Part shown: piece after piece, positions 26,847-34,329 of the stretch
Layout of the letters: each line of letters starts with the position of its first letter
How positions within the stretch are numbered: the stretch's first letter is position 1
Assembly (NCBI GenBank): GCA_035411425.1
Contig: DAONSX010000014.1
Location: 1 to 48,187 of the forward strand
Length of the DNA stretch: 48,187 bases
Reading direction: 5' to 3'
DNA from: TTA-H9 sp002071415
GTDB lineage: Bacteria; Bacteroidota; Bacteroidia; Bacteroidales; TTA-H9
Program-made: the position numbers and the translations under genes
Notes under the pieces: model-generated
What the model was told of the DNA's origin: nothing
Seen by the model: the letters and a program-made list of their open reading frames with translations, nothing else
The model's database searches: none

Positions 26847-28355
26847 ATGATGAAAAGTGGAATAGGAAAAATATCTCAAATCATTGGGCCGGTAATTGAT
26901 GTAACATTCAAGGAAGCCGATGAGCTTCCCAACATTTATGAGTCTTTGATTGTAAAGCGTCCCGATGGTACTGATCTGGTTCTTGAATGTCAGCAACAAA
27001 TAGGTGAAGCCACTATAAGAGCCATTGCCATGGATTCGACGGATGGATTGATGCGTGGTCTCAACGTGATCAAAACCGGTAAACCTATCAGTATGCCCGT
27101 GGGCGAAAACATTAGAGGAAGATTGTTCAACGTAATCGGGCAAACCATTGATGGGCTTCCCAATATCGAAGTAAAACAAACTTATGCGATTCATCGCGAT
27201 CCTCCTAAATTTGAAAATCTCACAACCAATAATGAAGTTCTGTTCACAGGCATCAAAGTAATCGATTTAATTGAACCTTATGCCAAAGGAGGTAAAATTG
27301 GATTATTTGGAGGAGCTGGCGTAGGGAAAACAGTAATTATCATGGAGCTGATAAATAATATTGCCAAACGCTATTCAGGTTTATCGGTTTTTGGAGGGGT
27401 TGGTGAAAGAACACGTGAAGGGAATGACTTATTGCGTGAAATGATTTCATCAGGTGTAATCCGTTATGGTCATGAATTTATCGATGAGATGGAGAAAGGC
27501 GGATGGGATTTAAGCAAGGTAGATATGGAGGAACTTGCTAAATCGCAAGCTACATTAGTTTTTGGTCAAATGAACGAACCCCCTGGAGCACGCGCTCGTG
27601 TTGCTCTTTCAGGACTGACCTTGGCCGAGTACTTTAGAGATGGGGATGACCAATCGGGGGGTCGAGATATTTTATTTTTTATAGATAATATTTTCAGATT
27701 TACTCAGGCCGGAAGCGAAGTTTCGGCCCTTTTAGGCCGCATGCCTTCAGCCGTGGGATACCAACCTACTCTGGCAACCGAAATGGGTTTGCTTCAAGAA
27801 AGGATTACCTCTACAAAAAGAGGTTCTATAACTTCTGTTCAGGCTATTTACGTTCCGGCCGACGATCTTACAGATCCTGCACCCGCTACAACATTTGCCC
27901 ACCTTGATGCCACGACAGTTTTAAGCCGAAAAATTGCCGAACTTGGAATTTATCCGGCAGTAGATCCCTTAGAATCCACTTCTCGAATTTTAACCCCTGA
28001 AAATGTAGGAGAAGAACATTATAACACTGCCCAAAATGTAAAAAGAATCCTTCAACGATATAAAGAATTGCAGGACATAATTGCCATTCTAGGAATGGAT
28101 GAACTGTCGGAAGAAGATAGATTAATCGTTCAAAGAGCACGCAAAGTACAAAGATTCCTTTCGCAACCTTTCCACGTAGCAGAACAATTTACGGGTGTAA
28201 AAGGCACTATGGTGGGCATTGAGGATACTATCAAGGGCTTCAACATGATAATGAACGGCGAAGTCGATGAATTTCCAGAAGCCGCATTTAACCTTGTGGG
28301 AACAATCGAAGAAGCAATAGAAAAAGGGAAAAAATTCGTCGAGCAAAGTAAATGA
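26847..28355 (+). CDS. atpD: ATP synthase F1 subunit beta
   Basis: AtpD is the catalytic beta subunit of the F1 sector. The P-loop GGAGVGKTV, GERTREGND, GLTLAEYFRD...ILFFIDNIFRF (Walker B) and LGRMPSAVGYQPTLATEMG are intact. The length of 502 residues is normal for Bacteroidota. It precedes atpC with a 4-nt overlap (ATGA). The other ATP synthase genes are not in the window; atpC is followed by an opposed tRNA-Phe. The split layout is known in this phylum. Confidence 0.98.
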   Translation: MMKSGIGKISQIIGPVIDVTFKEADELPNIYESLIVKRPDGTDLVLECQQQIGEATIRAIAMDSTDGLMRGLNVIKTGKPISMPVGENIRGRLFNVIGQTIDGLPNIEVKQTYAIHRDPPKFENLTTNNEVLFTGIKVIDLIEPYAKGGKIGLFGGAGVGKTVIIMELINNIAKRYSGLSVFGGVGERTREGNDLLREMISSGVIRYGHEFIDEMEKGGWDLSKVDMEELAKSQATLVFGQMNEPPGARARVALSGLTLAEYFRDGDDQSGGRDILFFIDNIFRFTQAGSEVSALLGRMPSAVGYQPTLATEMGLLQERITSTKRGSITSVQAIYVPADDLTDPAPATTFAHLDATTVLSRKIAELGIYPAVDPLESTSRILTPENVGEEHYNTAQNVKRILQRYKELQDIIAILGMDELSEEDRLIVQRARKVQRFLSQPFHVAEQFTGVKGTMVGIEDTIKGFNMIMNGEVDEFPEAAFNLVGTIEEAIEKGKKFVEQSK

Positions 28356-28600
28356 TTCTTATGAAAGTTGAACTAATTTCGCCGCAGAAGAGAATTTTTC
28401 ACAGTGATGATATAATATTGGTACAACTACCAGGAATCGATGGATTATTTGAGATACTGAATCGCCATGCTCCTATGATTGCTCTTCTGAAAAAAGGAAA
28501 CATCAAAGTGAAAGATAGCCAGAATAAGGTTACATTTTTTAGAATCGAAAAAGGATTTGTTGAGGTGAAGAACAACGTGGTAACCATTTTTTCACAATGA
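28352..28600 (+). CDS. atpC: ATP synthase F1 subunit epsilon, short form
   Basis: The 82-residue protein contains only the N-terminal beta-sandwich (ISPQKRIFHSDDIILVQLPGIDGLFEILNRHAPMIALL, KGFVEVKNNVVTIFSQ). The C-terminal two-helix domain, which inhibits ATP hydrolysis in E. coli, is absent. Short forms are usual in Bacteroidota. An alternative ATG three codons downstream (28361) is equally plausible. It forms the rotor stalk with gamma, which is encoded elsewhere. Confidence 0.93.
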   Translation: MILMKVELISPQKRIFHSDDIILVQLPGIDGLFEILNRHAPMIALLKKGNIKVKDSQNKVTFFRIEKGFVEVKNNVVTIFSQ

Positions 28601-28687
28601 TTTTTATAAGTAATAATTGTCTCCTTGAGAATCTTCGAAAAGTAATACAACTTATTTTAAATCAACTCTTTTAATAATATATGAAAC

Positions 28688-28712
28688 AAAAAAGGCTCAT
28701 CATTGAGCCTTT
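28688..28712 (-). terminator. Terminator of tRNA-Phe transcript
   Basis: A perfect 9-bp stem, AAAGGCTCA (28691-28699) with TGAGCCTTT (28704-28712), has a 4-nt loop. On the minus strand it is followed by six T residues. It lies just 22 bp beyond the tRNA 3' end. On the plus strand the T-tract is short, so it serves the minus strand mainly. Confidence 0.8.
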
Positions 28713-28733
28713 ACCATTTCATCGCCGAATGAG

Positions 28734-28806
<73 letters not shown>

Positions 28807-28825
28807 ATCATTTAGTTCGAGGCTG

Positions 28826-28856
28826 CAAAGATAAATATTTTGTGTAATCAACCAAA
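28826..28856 (-). promoter_or_regulatory. Consensus Bacteroidota promoter for tRNA-Phe
   Basis: On the minus strand TTTG (28853-28856) and TATCTTTG (28826-28833) are separated by exactly 19 bp. This matches the phylum consensus TTTG-N19-TAnnTTTG and places the transcription start within roughly 10-20 nt of the tRNA 5' end. Confidence 0.7.
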
Positions 28857-28885
28857 ATATTCTCAAGGTTTCAATACGATTGTTA

Positions 28886-28893
28886 TAACTTTG
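28886..28893 (+). promoter_or_regulatory. Putative -7 element upstream of coaX
   Basis: TAACTTTG matches TAnnTTTG 12 bp before the coaX ATG, in a spacer that also holds the divergent tRNA promoter. A spaced -33 TTTG is not evident, and the leader would be nearly absent, so confidence is limited. Confidence 0.4.
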
Positions 28894-28904
28894 CATAAAA
28901 GCTG

Positions 28905-29639
28905 ATGTTAAATATAGCTATAGACATAGGAAATTCTATGACAAAAGTTGGTTATTTTGAGAATGATCAACTTGTGCATTTTGAAAAAGTAAGGAAGTTA
29001 ACTGCCGACCGTTTAAAAGGAATCACCAATAGATACTTTTCAAACTCTCCTGAAGCTGTTATCCTATCGAATGTAAAAGAACACGACATCGGGTTATATA
29101 GATTTTTGAGTCAAACCTATAGATTCTATGAAGTAGGTTTTAATACTCAATATCCGATTAAGATTGCGTATAAAACTCCACATACATTGGGAAATGATAG
29201 AATAGCTGCGGCTGCGGCTGCATATTCGAAATCTTCGGGTGCCCCTGCATTGGTTATCACATGTGGAAGCTGTATTATTTATGATTTTGTCGATGAAAAT
29301 GGAAACTATCTGGGAGGTGCAATTTCGCCGGGTTTAAGAATGAGATTGAAAGCTTTACATAATTTTAGCGCAAAATTACCGTTGATAAAACCGCGTTTCA
29401 TTGATTCGAACTTAGGTGTTGATACCGAAACATCGATACTCTCAGGGGTAATCAATGGAATGACTTATGAGGTAGATGGATTTATCGATGAATTTCGCAC
29501 AAAAAACATTGATTTGTCTGTATTTTTAAGTGGAGGAGATATGTTGTATTTTGAAGGTAAGTTTAAAAATAGCATTTTTGCAGTTCCAAATATTGTGCTT
29601 GAAGGACTTAATAAAATTTTGCTTTTTAATGAGCGTTAA
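28905..29639 (+). CDS. coaX: Type III pantothenate kinase
   Basis: CoaX phosphorylates pantothenate as the first committed step of coenzyme A synthesis. It belongs to the ASKHA fold. Visible motifs are the N-terminal phosphate-1 loop IDIGNSMTKVG, the LGNDRIAAAAAA block (GxDR), the phosphate-2 loop read here as TCGSCIIYDFV instead of GTAxTxD, and GGAISPGLRM. The Asp of YDF is kept. The length of 244 residues is normal. Its last 11 bases overlap the start of the outer-membrane protein gene, so it heads a long operon coaX-OMP-TPR-lptC-corC-ppiD. Confidence 0.92.
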   Translation: MLNIAIDIGNSMTKVGYFENDQLVHFEKVRKLTADRLKGITNRYFSNSPEAVILSNVKEHDIGLYRFLSQTYRFYEVGFNTQYPIKIAYKTPHTLGNDRIAAAAAAYSKSSGAPALVITCGSCIIYDFVDENGNYLGGAISPGLRMRLKALHNFSAKLPLIKPRFIDSNLGVDTETSILSGVINGMTYEVDGFIDEFRTKNIDLSVFLSGGDMLYFEGKFKNSIFAVPNIVLEGLNKILLFNER

Positions 29640-30918
29640 TAGAAAGATATTGTTTGTTCTTCCTCTAATCATGATGGCTTGTCTCTCAAAGAAAAGCCTT
29701 TCACAATCGAGTATTACTTCCCCCTATTCGCATTATGGCATAGGTGACTTGTCAAGCATAAGTAATACGAGAAATAGAACGATGGGTTCAATTGGCTACG
29801 CCCAAAGAGGATTTTACAATGTGAATCCCATAAATCCCGCTTCTTATACTTCTTATGATTCGATGTCGTTTGTCTTTGAGGGTGGCATGAAAAGTTCCTT
29901 CGTAACTTTGAAAACATCTGGAATTTCGGAGAGCGCTACGAGTGCAAGCTTAGACTTCTTGTTCTTTGGTTTTCCTGTTTCTCGAAGAATTGGAGTAAGT
30001 TTCGGAACCATGCCATTTTCGACCGTTGGTTATAAAATTCTCCAAAAACAAACAGATCCCATGTTAGGAGAGGTCAATTATTATTACCAAGGAGATGGGG
30101 GTCTTAATCAGTACTATATAGGAGCTGCATTTAAGTTACACAAAAATTTTTCTATTGGCTTCAATGCAATCTATTTAGCGGGCAATTTAGAAAGGAGCCG
30201 CTTATTACATTTCCCTGATTCGGTAGCTATATTGAACACCAGGATTAAAGATAACATTCATATTAGTGATATTTCTTACTCTGCTGGTATTCAATATCAT
30301 AGAACTTTATCGAAAGGAAATTTGTTCAATCTGGGTGCAACAGTCAGTTATGGAAATAAACTTAACACCAATACCGACAAACTCTCGGAAACTTTGTTTG
30401 GGGGTATTAATGGAGGCTATGAACTCTATAAGGATACAATAGAATATATATCGGATATAGAGGGCGATTTAAAATTGCCTCTTCATTTTGGAGGTGGATT
30501 TTTATACGAAATTCCCGAAAAGCTATGTTTTGGCGCTGATTTTATGTATTCGTTCTGGGAAGATTACACTATATCTGGGAAGTCCGATTCATTGAAAAAT
30601 AGTTACCGAATTAATGCAGGTGTGGAATGGATCCCCGACAATAGACCAATATCGAAATACTGGCAAAAAATCAGGTATCGTTTTGGGATTAATTATAACG
30701 ATACGTATTTGAGACTCAACGGAACCAATATTAATGAATTTACTGCCAGTATTGGCTTTGGACTCCCTTTGAGACGGCAGGCAGCCTCGATTAATTTTGG
30801 CGCAGAATTTGGTAACAGAGGTACAATACATAATCAATTGATCAAAGAAAATAATTTTAAAATATATATAGGCATCTCCATAACAGAACGCTGGTTTGTA
30901 AAACGTAAATATAATTAG
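29629..30918 (+). CDS. Outer-membrane beta-barrel protein (unknown function)
   Basis: The protein of about 429 residues starts with a signal peptide (MSVNRKILFVLPLIMMACLSKKSLSQ) followed by alternating hydrophobic strands ending in an aromatic residue (ITERWFVKRKYN), typical of an outer-membrane barrel. The mature N-terminus contains the conserved-looking SPYSHYGIGDLSS and the block NPINPASYTSYDSMSFVFEGG, similar to the start of FadL-like/long-barrel proteins. I used the ATG at 29629 rather than the upstream frame start at 29530 because it provides the signal peptide; it overlaps coaX by 11 nt. Its neighbours are TPR and lptC genes, suggesting an envelope-assembly role, but this is not demonstrated. 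Confidence 0.72.
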   Translation: MSVNRKILFVLPLIMMACLSKKSLSQSSITSPYSHYGIGDLSSISNTRNRTMGSIGYAQRGFYNVNPINPASYTSYDSMSFVFEGGMKSSFVTLKTSGISESATSASLDFLFFGFPVSRRIGVSFGTMPFSTVGYKILQKQTDPMLGEVNYYYQGDGGLNQYYIGAAFKLHKNFSIGFNAIYLAGNLERSRLLHFPDSVAILNTRIKDNIHISDISYSAGIQYHRTLSKGNLFNLGATVSYGNKLNTNTDKLSETLFGGINGGYELYKDTIEYISDIEGDLKLPLHFGGGFLYEIPEKLCFGADFMYSFWEDYTISGKSDSLKNSYRINAGVEWIPDNRPISKYWQKIRYRFGINYNDTYLRLNGTNINEFTASIGFGLPLRRQAASINFGAEFGNRGTIHNQLIKENNFKIYIGISITERWFVKRKYN

Positions 30919-30936
30919 ATAAAACATTATTATAAA

Positions 30937-32310
30937 ATGAAGACAAATAAAACCATCCTTTATTTCATTGTTAGTTTACTTCTTTCTTTGGGAAGCATTC
31001 GAGTATTTGGCCAAGTTTCGGCTTGTAATGAAAAGGCAAAATACGGACAGGACAGTGTTGAATGTGTGAAAAATCTCTCCCTTTATCGAGAACCGGTCAA
31101 ACAAAAAAACTATAAAGATGCTTACAGGCACTGGCGGTGGGTTTATCAAAATTGCCCCTGCGCAAGTCAGTTTACTTTTGTAGATGGTATTAAGATTATG
31201 GAATATCGTCTTGAAAATGAGAAAGATCCTCTACGGAAGAATCAGATCATCGACAGTCTTCTTGAAATTTATGATGCAAGGATTAAATATTTCCCGATTA
31301 ATCCCTCCAATGGGCAATCTCAGGTAGGAAGTATTCTTACCAGAAAGGCTCTGGATTGTTTTACCTATAAACCCGATAAACCAGAAGAAGCGTTCCAAAT
31401 TATCAAAAGAGCCATCGAAATAGATGGGGCAGAAGTTCTGCCCAGTGGATTTCAAGTTTATATGGAAGCAGCCATCGAAATGGTAAAGAAAGAACTGGCT
31501 GACAAAACCCTCGTAGTCGATGTATATGACCAGTTGAGCGACTTAATGGATCAGGCCATGGATAATGCTCACACGGATTCTGTCGCTATAAAGAAATACT
31601 ATCTTATCAAAAACAATATAGAGGTACTATTCGAACCCTTTGCCACGTGCGAAGACCTTGTGAACATCTATCATTCCAAGTTTAATCAAAATCCGAATGA
31701 CACAACTCTTTTGAAGAAGATCACTAAGGTCCTCGATAAAAAGCAATGCACTGACAGCGAATTATTTTTTGCTGCAACGGAAAATCTTCATAAAATCGAA
31801 CCCTCGGCCAATAGTGCATATTTAATGGCATTAAAATATATCAAAGAAGAAAAATGGGACGTAGCAAAAAAATATCTCGAGGAGAGTCTTCAGTTATATA
31901 AACCAGACGAATTGAATAAAAAGGCGAGAATTTACCATTTATTGGGTCAGGTTTACCTTGCTCAAAAGAGCTTTCCGGCAGCCAGAAGCATGGCACAAAA
32001 AATTCTGGAAATCAATCCCAACAACGGAGAAGCATATATTATCATAGGAGATGCTTATGCACTTTCGGCTTCACAATGTGGTGATAATGAACTCACTAAA
32101 CGTGCAGCTTATTGGGCTGCTGTTGATAAATACATGCAAGCCCGCCGTTTAGACCCGCGAGTCGAAGAAATTGCAACAAAGCGAATAGCGACTTATTCGA
32201 GTTATTTTCCAAGCATCGAGACCATATTTTTCTATGGCTTGAAGCAGGGTGAAAGTTATAGAGTGGAATGTTGGATAAATGAAACTACTACGGTTAGGCC
32301 TGCCAGGTAA
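30937..32310 (+). CDS. Exported TPR-repeat protein
   Basis: The 457-residue protein has a signal peptide (MKTNKTILYFIVSLLLSLGSIRVFGQ) followed by helical repeats. TPR-like units are clearest in the last third (RIYHLLGQVYLAQKSFPAARSMAQKILEINPNNGEAYIIIGDAYA). Several Cys residues (NCPCAS, CEDL, CTD) may form disulfides. It is likely periplasmic. It lies between the outer-membrane barrel gene and lptC in a conserved Bacteroidota order. The function is unknown; a scaffold for barrel or LPS-export components is a reasonable guess. Confidence 0.7.
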   Translation: MKTNKTILYFIVSLLLSLGSIRVFGQVSACNEKAKYGQDSVECVKNLSLYREPVKQKNYKDAYRHWRWVYQNCPCASQFTFVDGIKIMEYRLENEKDPLRKNQIIDSLLEIYDARIKYFPINPSNGQSQVGSILTRKALDCFTYKPDKPEEAFQIIKRAIEIDGAEVLPSGFQVYMEAAIEMVKKELADKTLVVDVYDQLSDLMDQAMDNAHTDSVAIKKYYLIKNNIEVLFEPFATCEDLVNIYHSKFNQNPNDTTLLKKITKVLDKKQCTDSELFFAATENLHKIEPSANSAYLMALKYIKEEKWDVAKKYLEESLQLYKPDELNKKARIYHLLGQVYLAQKSFPAARSMAQKILEINPNNGEAYIIIGDAYALSASQCGDNELTKRAAYWAAVDKYMQARRLDPRVEEIATKRIATYSSYFPSIETIFFYGLKQGESYRVECWINETTTVRPAR

Positions 32311-32317
32311 AGTAAAA

Positions 32318-32896
32318 ATGAACTCATCGGTATTTTATGAATATAGAGTTTCAGTATTTTTTATTACGGCCATTGCCATTTTAATGGTAATGGCCGTTTC
32401 CTGTAAGAACGATATGAAAAGAATTCAGGAATTGACGGCAATAGATACCTTACCCGACGAAGTAATTAAAAATATTCAGCTTAGATACGTTGATTCAGGT
32501 AGAGTTACAAGTCTGTTGAAAAGTCCCTTGCTTTACACTTATTCCACACCCGAGGCAAAAACTATTTTCCCACAAGGCCTCGAAGTTTATTTTTACGATA
32601 AGCAAATGAGGATAACGGCTTCACTCACTTCACGCTTTGGAATCAATTATATGAATGAGAAACGCATTGAGGTGAAGAACAATGTTGTGGTAACGAATAT
32701 GGAAAAGGGAGAAAAACTAGAAACCGAAGAACTTGCATGGGACCAGAGAAAGGGTAAAATATTCACTGAAGCCAATATCAAAATCACCACACCCGATAAG
32801 ATTATTTTTGGACGAGGTCTTGAATCGGATGATAATTTTAGGAGAAGAATCATAAGAAATGTCTCCGGTGAAATTCTGGTAGAAGATGAACAATAA
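32318..32896 (+). CDS. lptC: LPS export protein LptC (lipoprotein-like form)
   Basis: LptC is the bitopic or lipid-anchored periplasmic component that passes lipopolysaccharide from the LptBFG transporter to LptA. The sequence shows a hydrophobic N-terminus ending in VSCKND (lipobox-like) and beta-jellyroll strands: VYFYDKQMRITASLTSRFGINY, RIEVKNNVVVTN and EELAWDQRKGKIFTEANIKITTPDKIIFGRGLESD, the LptC hallmark block. I used the ATG at 32318 since the upstream frame start (32279) overlaps the TPR gene and disrupts the signal. LpxK, on the minus-flank side of the window, supplies the same pathway. Confidence 0.88.
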   Translation: MNSSVFYEYRVSVFFITAIAILMVMAVSCKNDMKRIQELTAIDTLPDEVIKNIQLRYVDSGRVTSLLKSPLLYTYSTPEAKTIFPQGLEVYFYDKQMRITASLTSRFGINYMNEKRIEVKNNVVVTNMEKGEKLETEELAWDQRKGKIFTEANIKITTPDKIIFGRGLESDDNFRRRIIRNVSGEILVEDEQ

Positions 32897-32921
32897 ATTT
32901 TTGCGTGATTTATAATTGATA

Positions 32922-34190
32922 ATGGGAAATAACTACATCATAGTCGTCATCTCACTATTGTTTTCAGCCTTATTTTCAGGATCGGAAATGGCATTTTTCA
33001 CTGCCAACCGGCTCAAAATCGCTCTGGCTAAAAACAATAAATCGTGGTCGGCTGTCATACTCTCAAAATTTGTAGAAAATCCCTCAGCTTTCATTGCCAC
33101 TATGCTATTGGGAAATACGATAACTCTTGTGGTATACAGCCTAGCTATGGAACCCATTCTTTCTCATGAGATTTTCCCAAGAATCGGATTAGGAAACATC
33201 CCGTCTACCAGCTTGATTCTTTTTCTTCAAACCTTGATCTCAACCTTGATCGTACTCGTTTTCGCAGAATTTTTACCAAAATCACTTTTCAAAATACAAC
33301 CCAATGTTATCTTGAATTTTTTAGCTATTCCACTATATATCATTTATTTAATACTATTCCCTATTGTTTATTTGGTTAACAAAATGTCCCATATCTTTAT
33401 TGTAAAGATTTTGAAGCAGGAATTGCCTTCTCAAGATACCTCCATCACATGGGTCGATCTTGACAAATTTATAAGAGAATTTACGCAATCCACTGGAAAT
33501 AAGCATATTGAACAAGAAGCACATATATTACAAGCCGCTCTCGACTTCAAGGAAACAAAATTGCGGGAGTGCATGGTTCCGCGCACCGAACTGGTTGCTG
33601 TGGAAAAGAATGAAAGCATCCCTATATTGATCAATAAATTTGTCGAAACTGGTCATTCCAAGATATTGGTATATAATTCGACCATAGATGATATTATTGG
33701 CTATGTACACTCGTTCGATCTATTCAATAAGCCAACTGATTTGCAAAGCATTATACGAAAAGTAGAATATTTTCCTGAAACCATGACTGCCGACAAAGCT
33801 CTAAAAAAGCTTACTCATGATAAAATCAGTGTAGCCATCATTCTCGATGAGTTTGGAGGAACATCGGGGATGGTAACCCTGGAAGACCTTATAGAAGAGA
33901 TTTTTGGAGAAATTAACGACGAGTATGATTCTAATTCAGTGAATGACAGAAAAATCAATGAAAAGGAATATATATTTTCAGGACGGGCCGAGATCGACTA
34001 TATAAACAACAAATACAATCTTGGATTACCCGAATCGGATGAGTATGAAACCATTGCTGGATTAATTATACATTATTATGAAGGGATACCTTCAAACAAC
34101 GAACAAATAACCATCGAGCCCTATTGTTTCCAAATCCTTCAATCGACTGGCAAAAGAATCGAAAAGGTGAGAATGACGCTAAAAAATTAA
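32922..34190 (+). CDS. CNNM/CorC family membrane protein with CBS domains
   Basis: The protein of about 422 residues has a DUF21/CNNM transmembrane domain (about 1-150, four helices with FSGSEMAFFTANR at the start). A tandem CBS pair follows (about 200-320; MVPRTELVAVEKNESIP and ILDEFGGTSGMVTLEDLIEEIFGEI), then a C-terminal CorC_HlyC domain. Such proteins are linked to Mg2+/Co2+ efflux; in gliding Bacteroidota the GldE relatives share this architecture. I chose the ATG at 32922 over the in-frame TTG at 32916. It follows lptC by 25 bp and precedes ppiD. Confidence 0.85.
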   Translation: MGNNYIIVVISLLFSALFSGSEMAFFTANRLKIALAKNNKSWSAVILSKFVENPSAFIATMLLGNTITLVVYSLAMEPILSHEIFPRIGLGNIPSTSLILFLQTLISTLIVLVFAEFLPKSLFKIQPNVILNFLAIPLYIIYLILFPIVYLVNKMSHIFIVKILKQELPSQDTSITWVDLDKFIREFTQSTGNKHIEQEAHILQAALDFKETKLRECMVPRTELVAVEKNESIPILINKFVETGHSKILVYNSTIDDIIGYVHSFDLFNKPTDLQSIIRKVEYFPETMTADKALKKLTHDKISVAIILDEFGGTSGMVTLEDLIEEIFGEINDEYDSNSVNDRKINEKEYIFSGRAEIDYINNKYNLGLPESDEYETIAGLIIHYYEGIPSNNEQITIEPYCFQILQSTGKRIEKVRMTLKN

Positions 34191-34299
34191 AATTCGACCA
34201 TTTTTAAATAAGGGTTCGATTGATAATGGTTGTAAATAATGACCCAAGAGATTAACCCAGGAATGAAAAGAAAAATTTTTCCTTTTGCTTTGATTTCTG

Positions 34300-34307
34300 T
34301 ACTTTTG
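34300..34307 (+). promoter_or_regulatory. Putative -7 element upstream of ppiD
   Basis: TACTTTTG matches TAnnTTTG 22 bp before the ppiD ATG, in the 139-bp gap after the CorC gene. No spaced -33 TTTG was found. The gap suggests that ppiD can be transcribed separately. Confidence 0.35.
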
Positions 34308-34329
34308 CTGGCTTTAAAAAATACATCAA

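Noticed and set aside
27411..27427. CACGTG hexamers in atpD, and also near 31646 and 44056, as further parS sites
   Set aside because: Flanking bases do not match the parS arms; they are explained by coding sequence.
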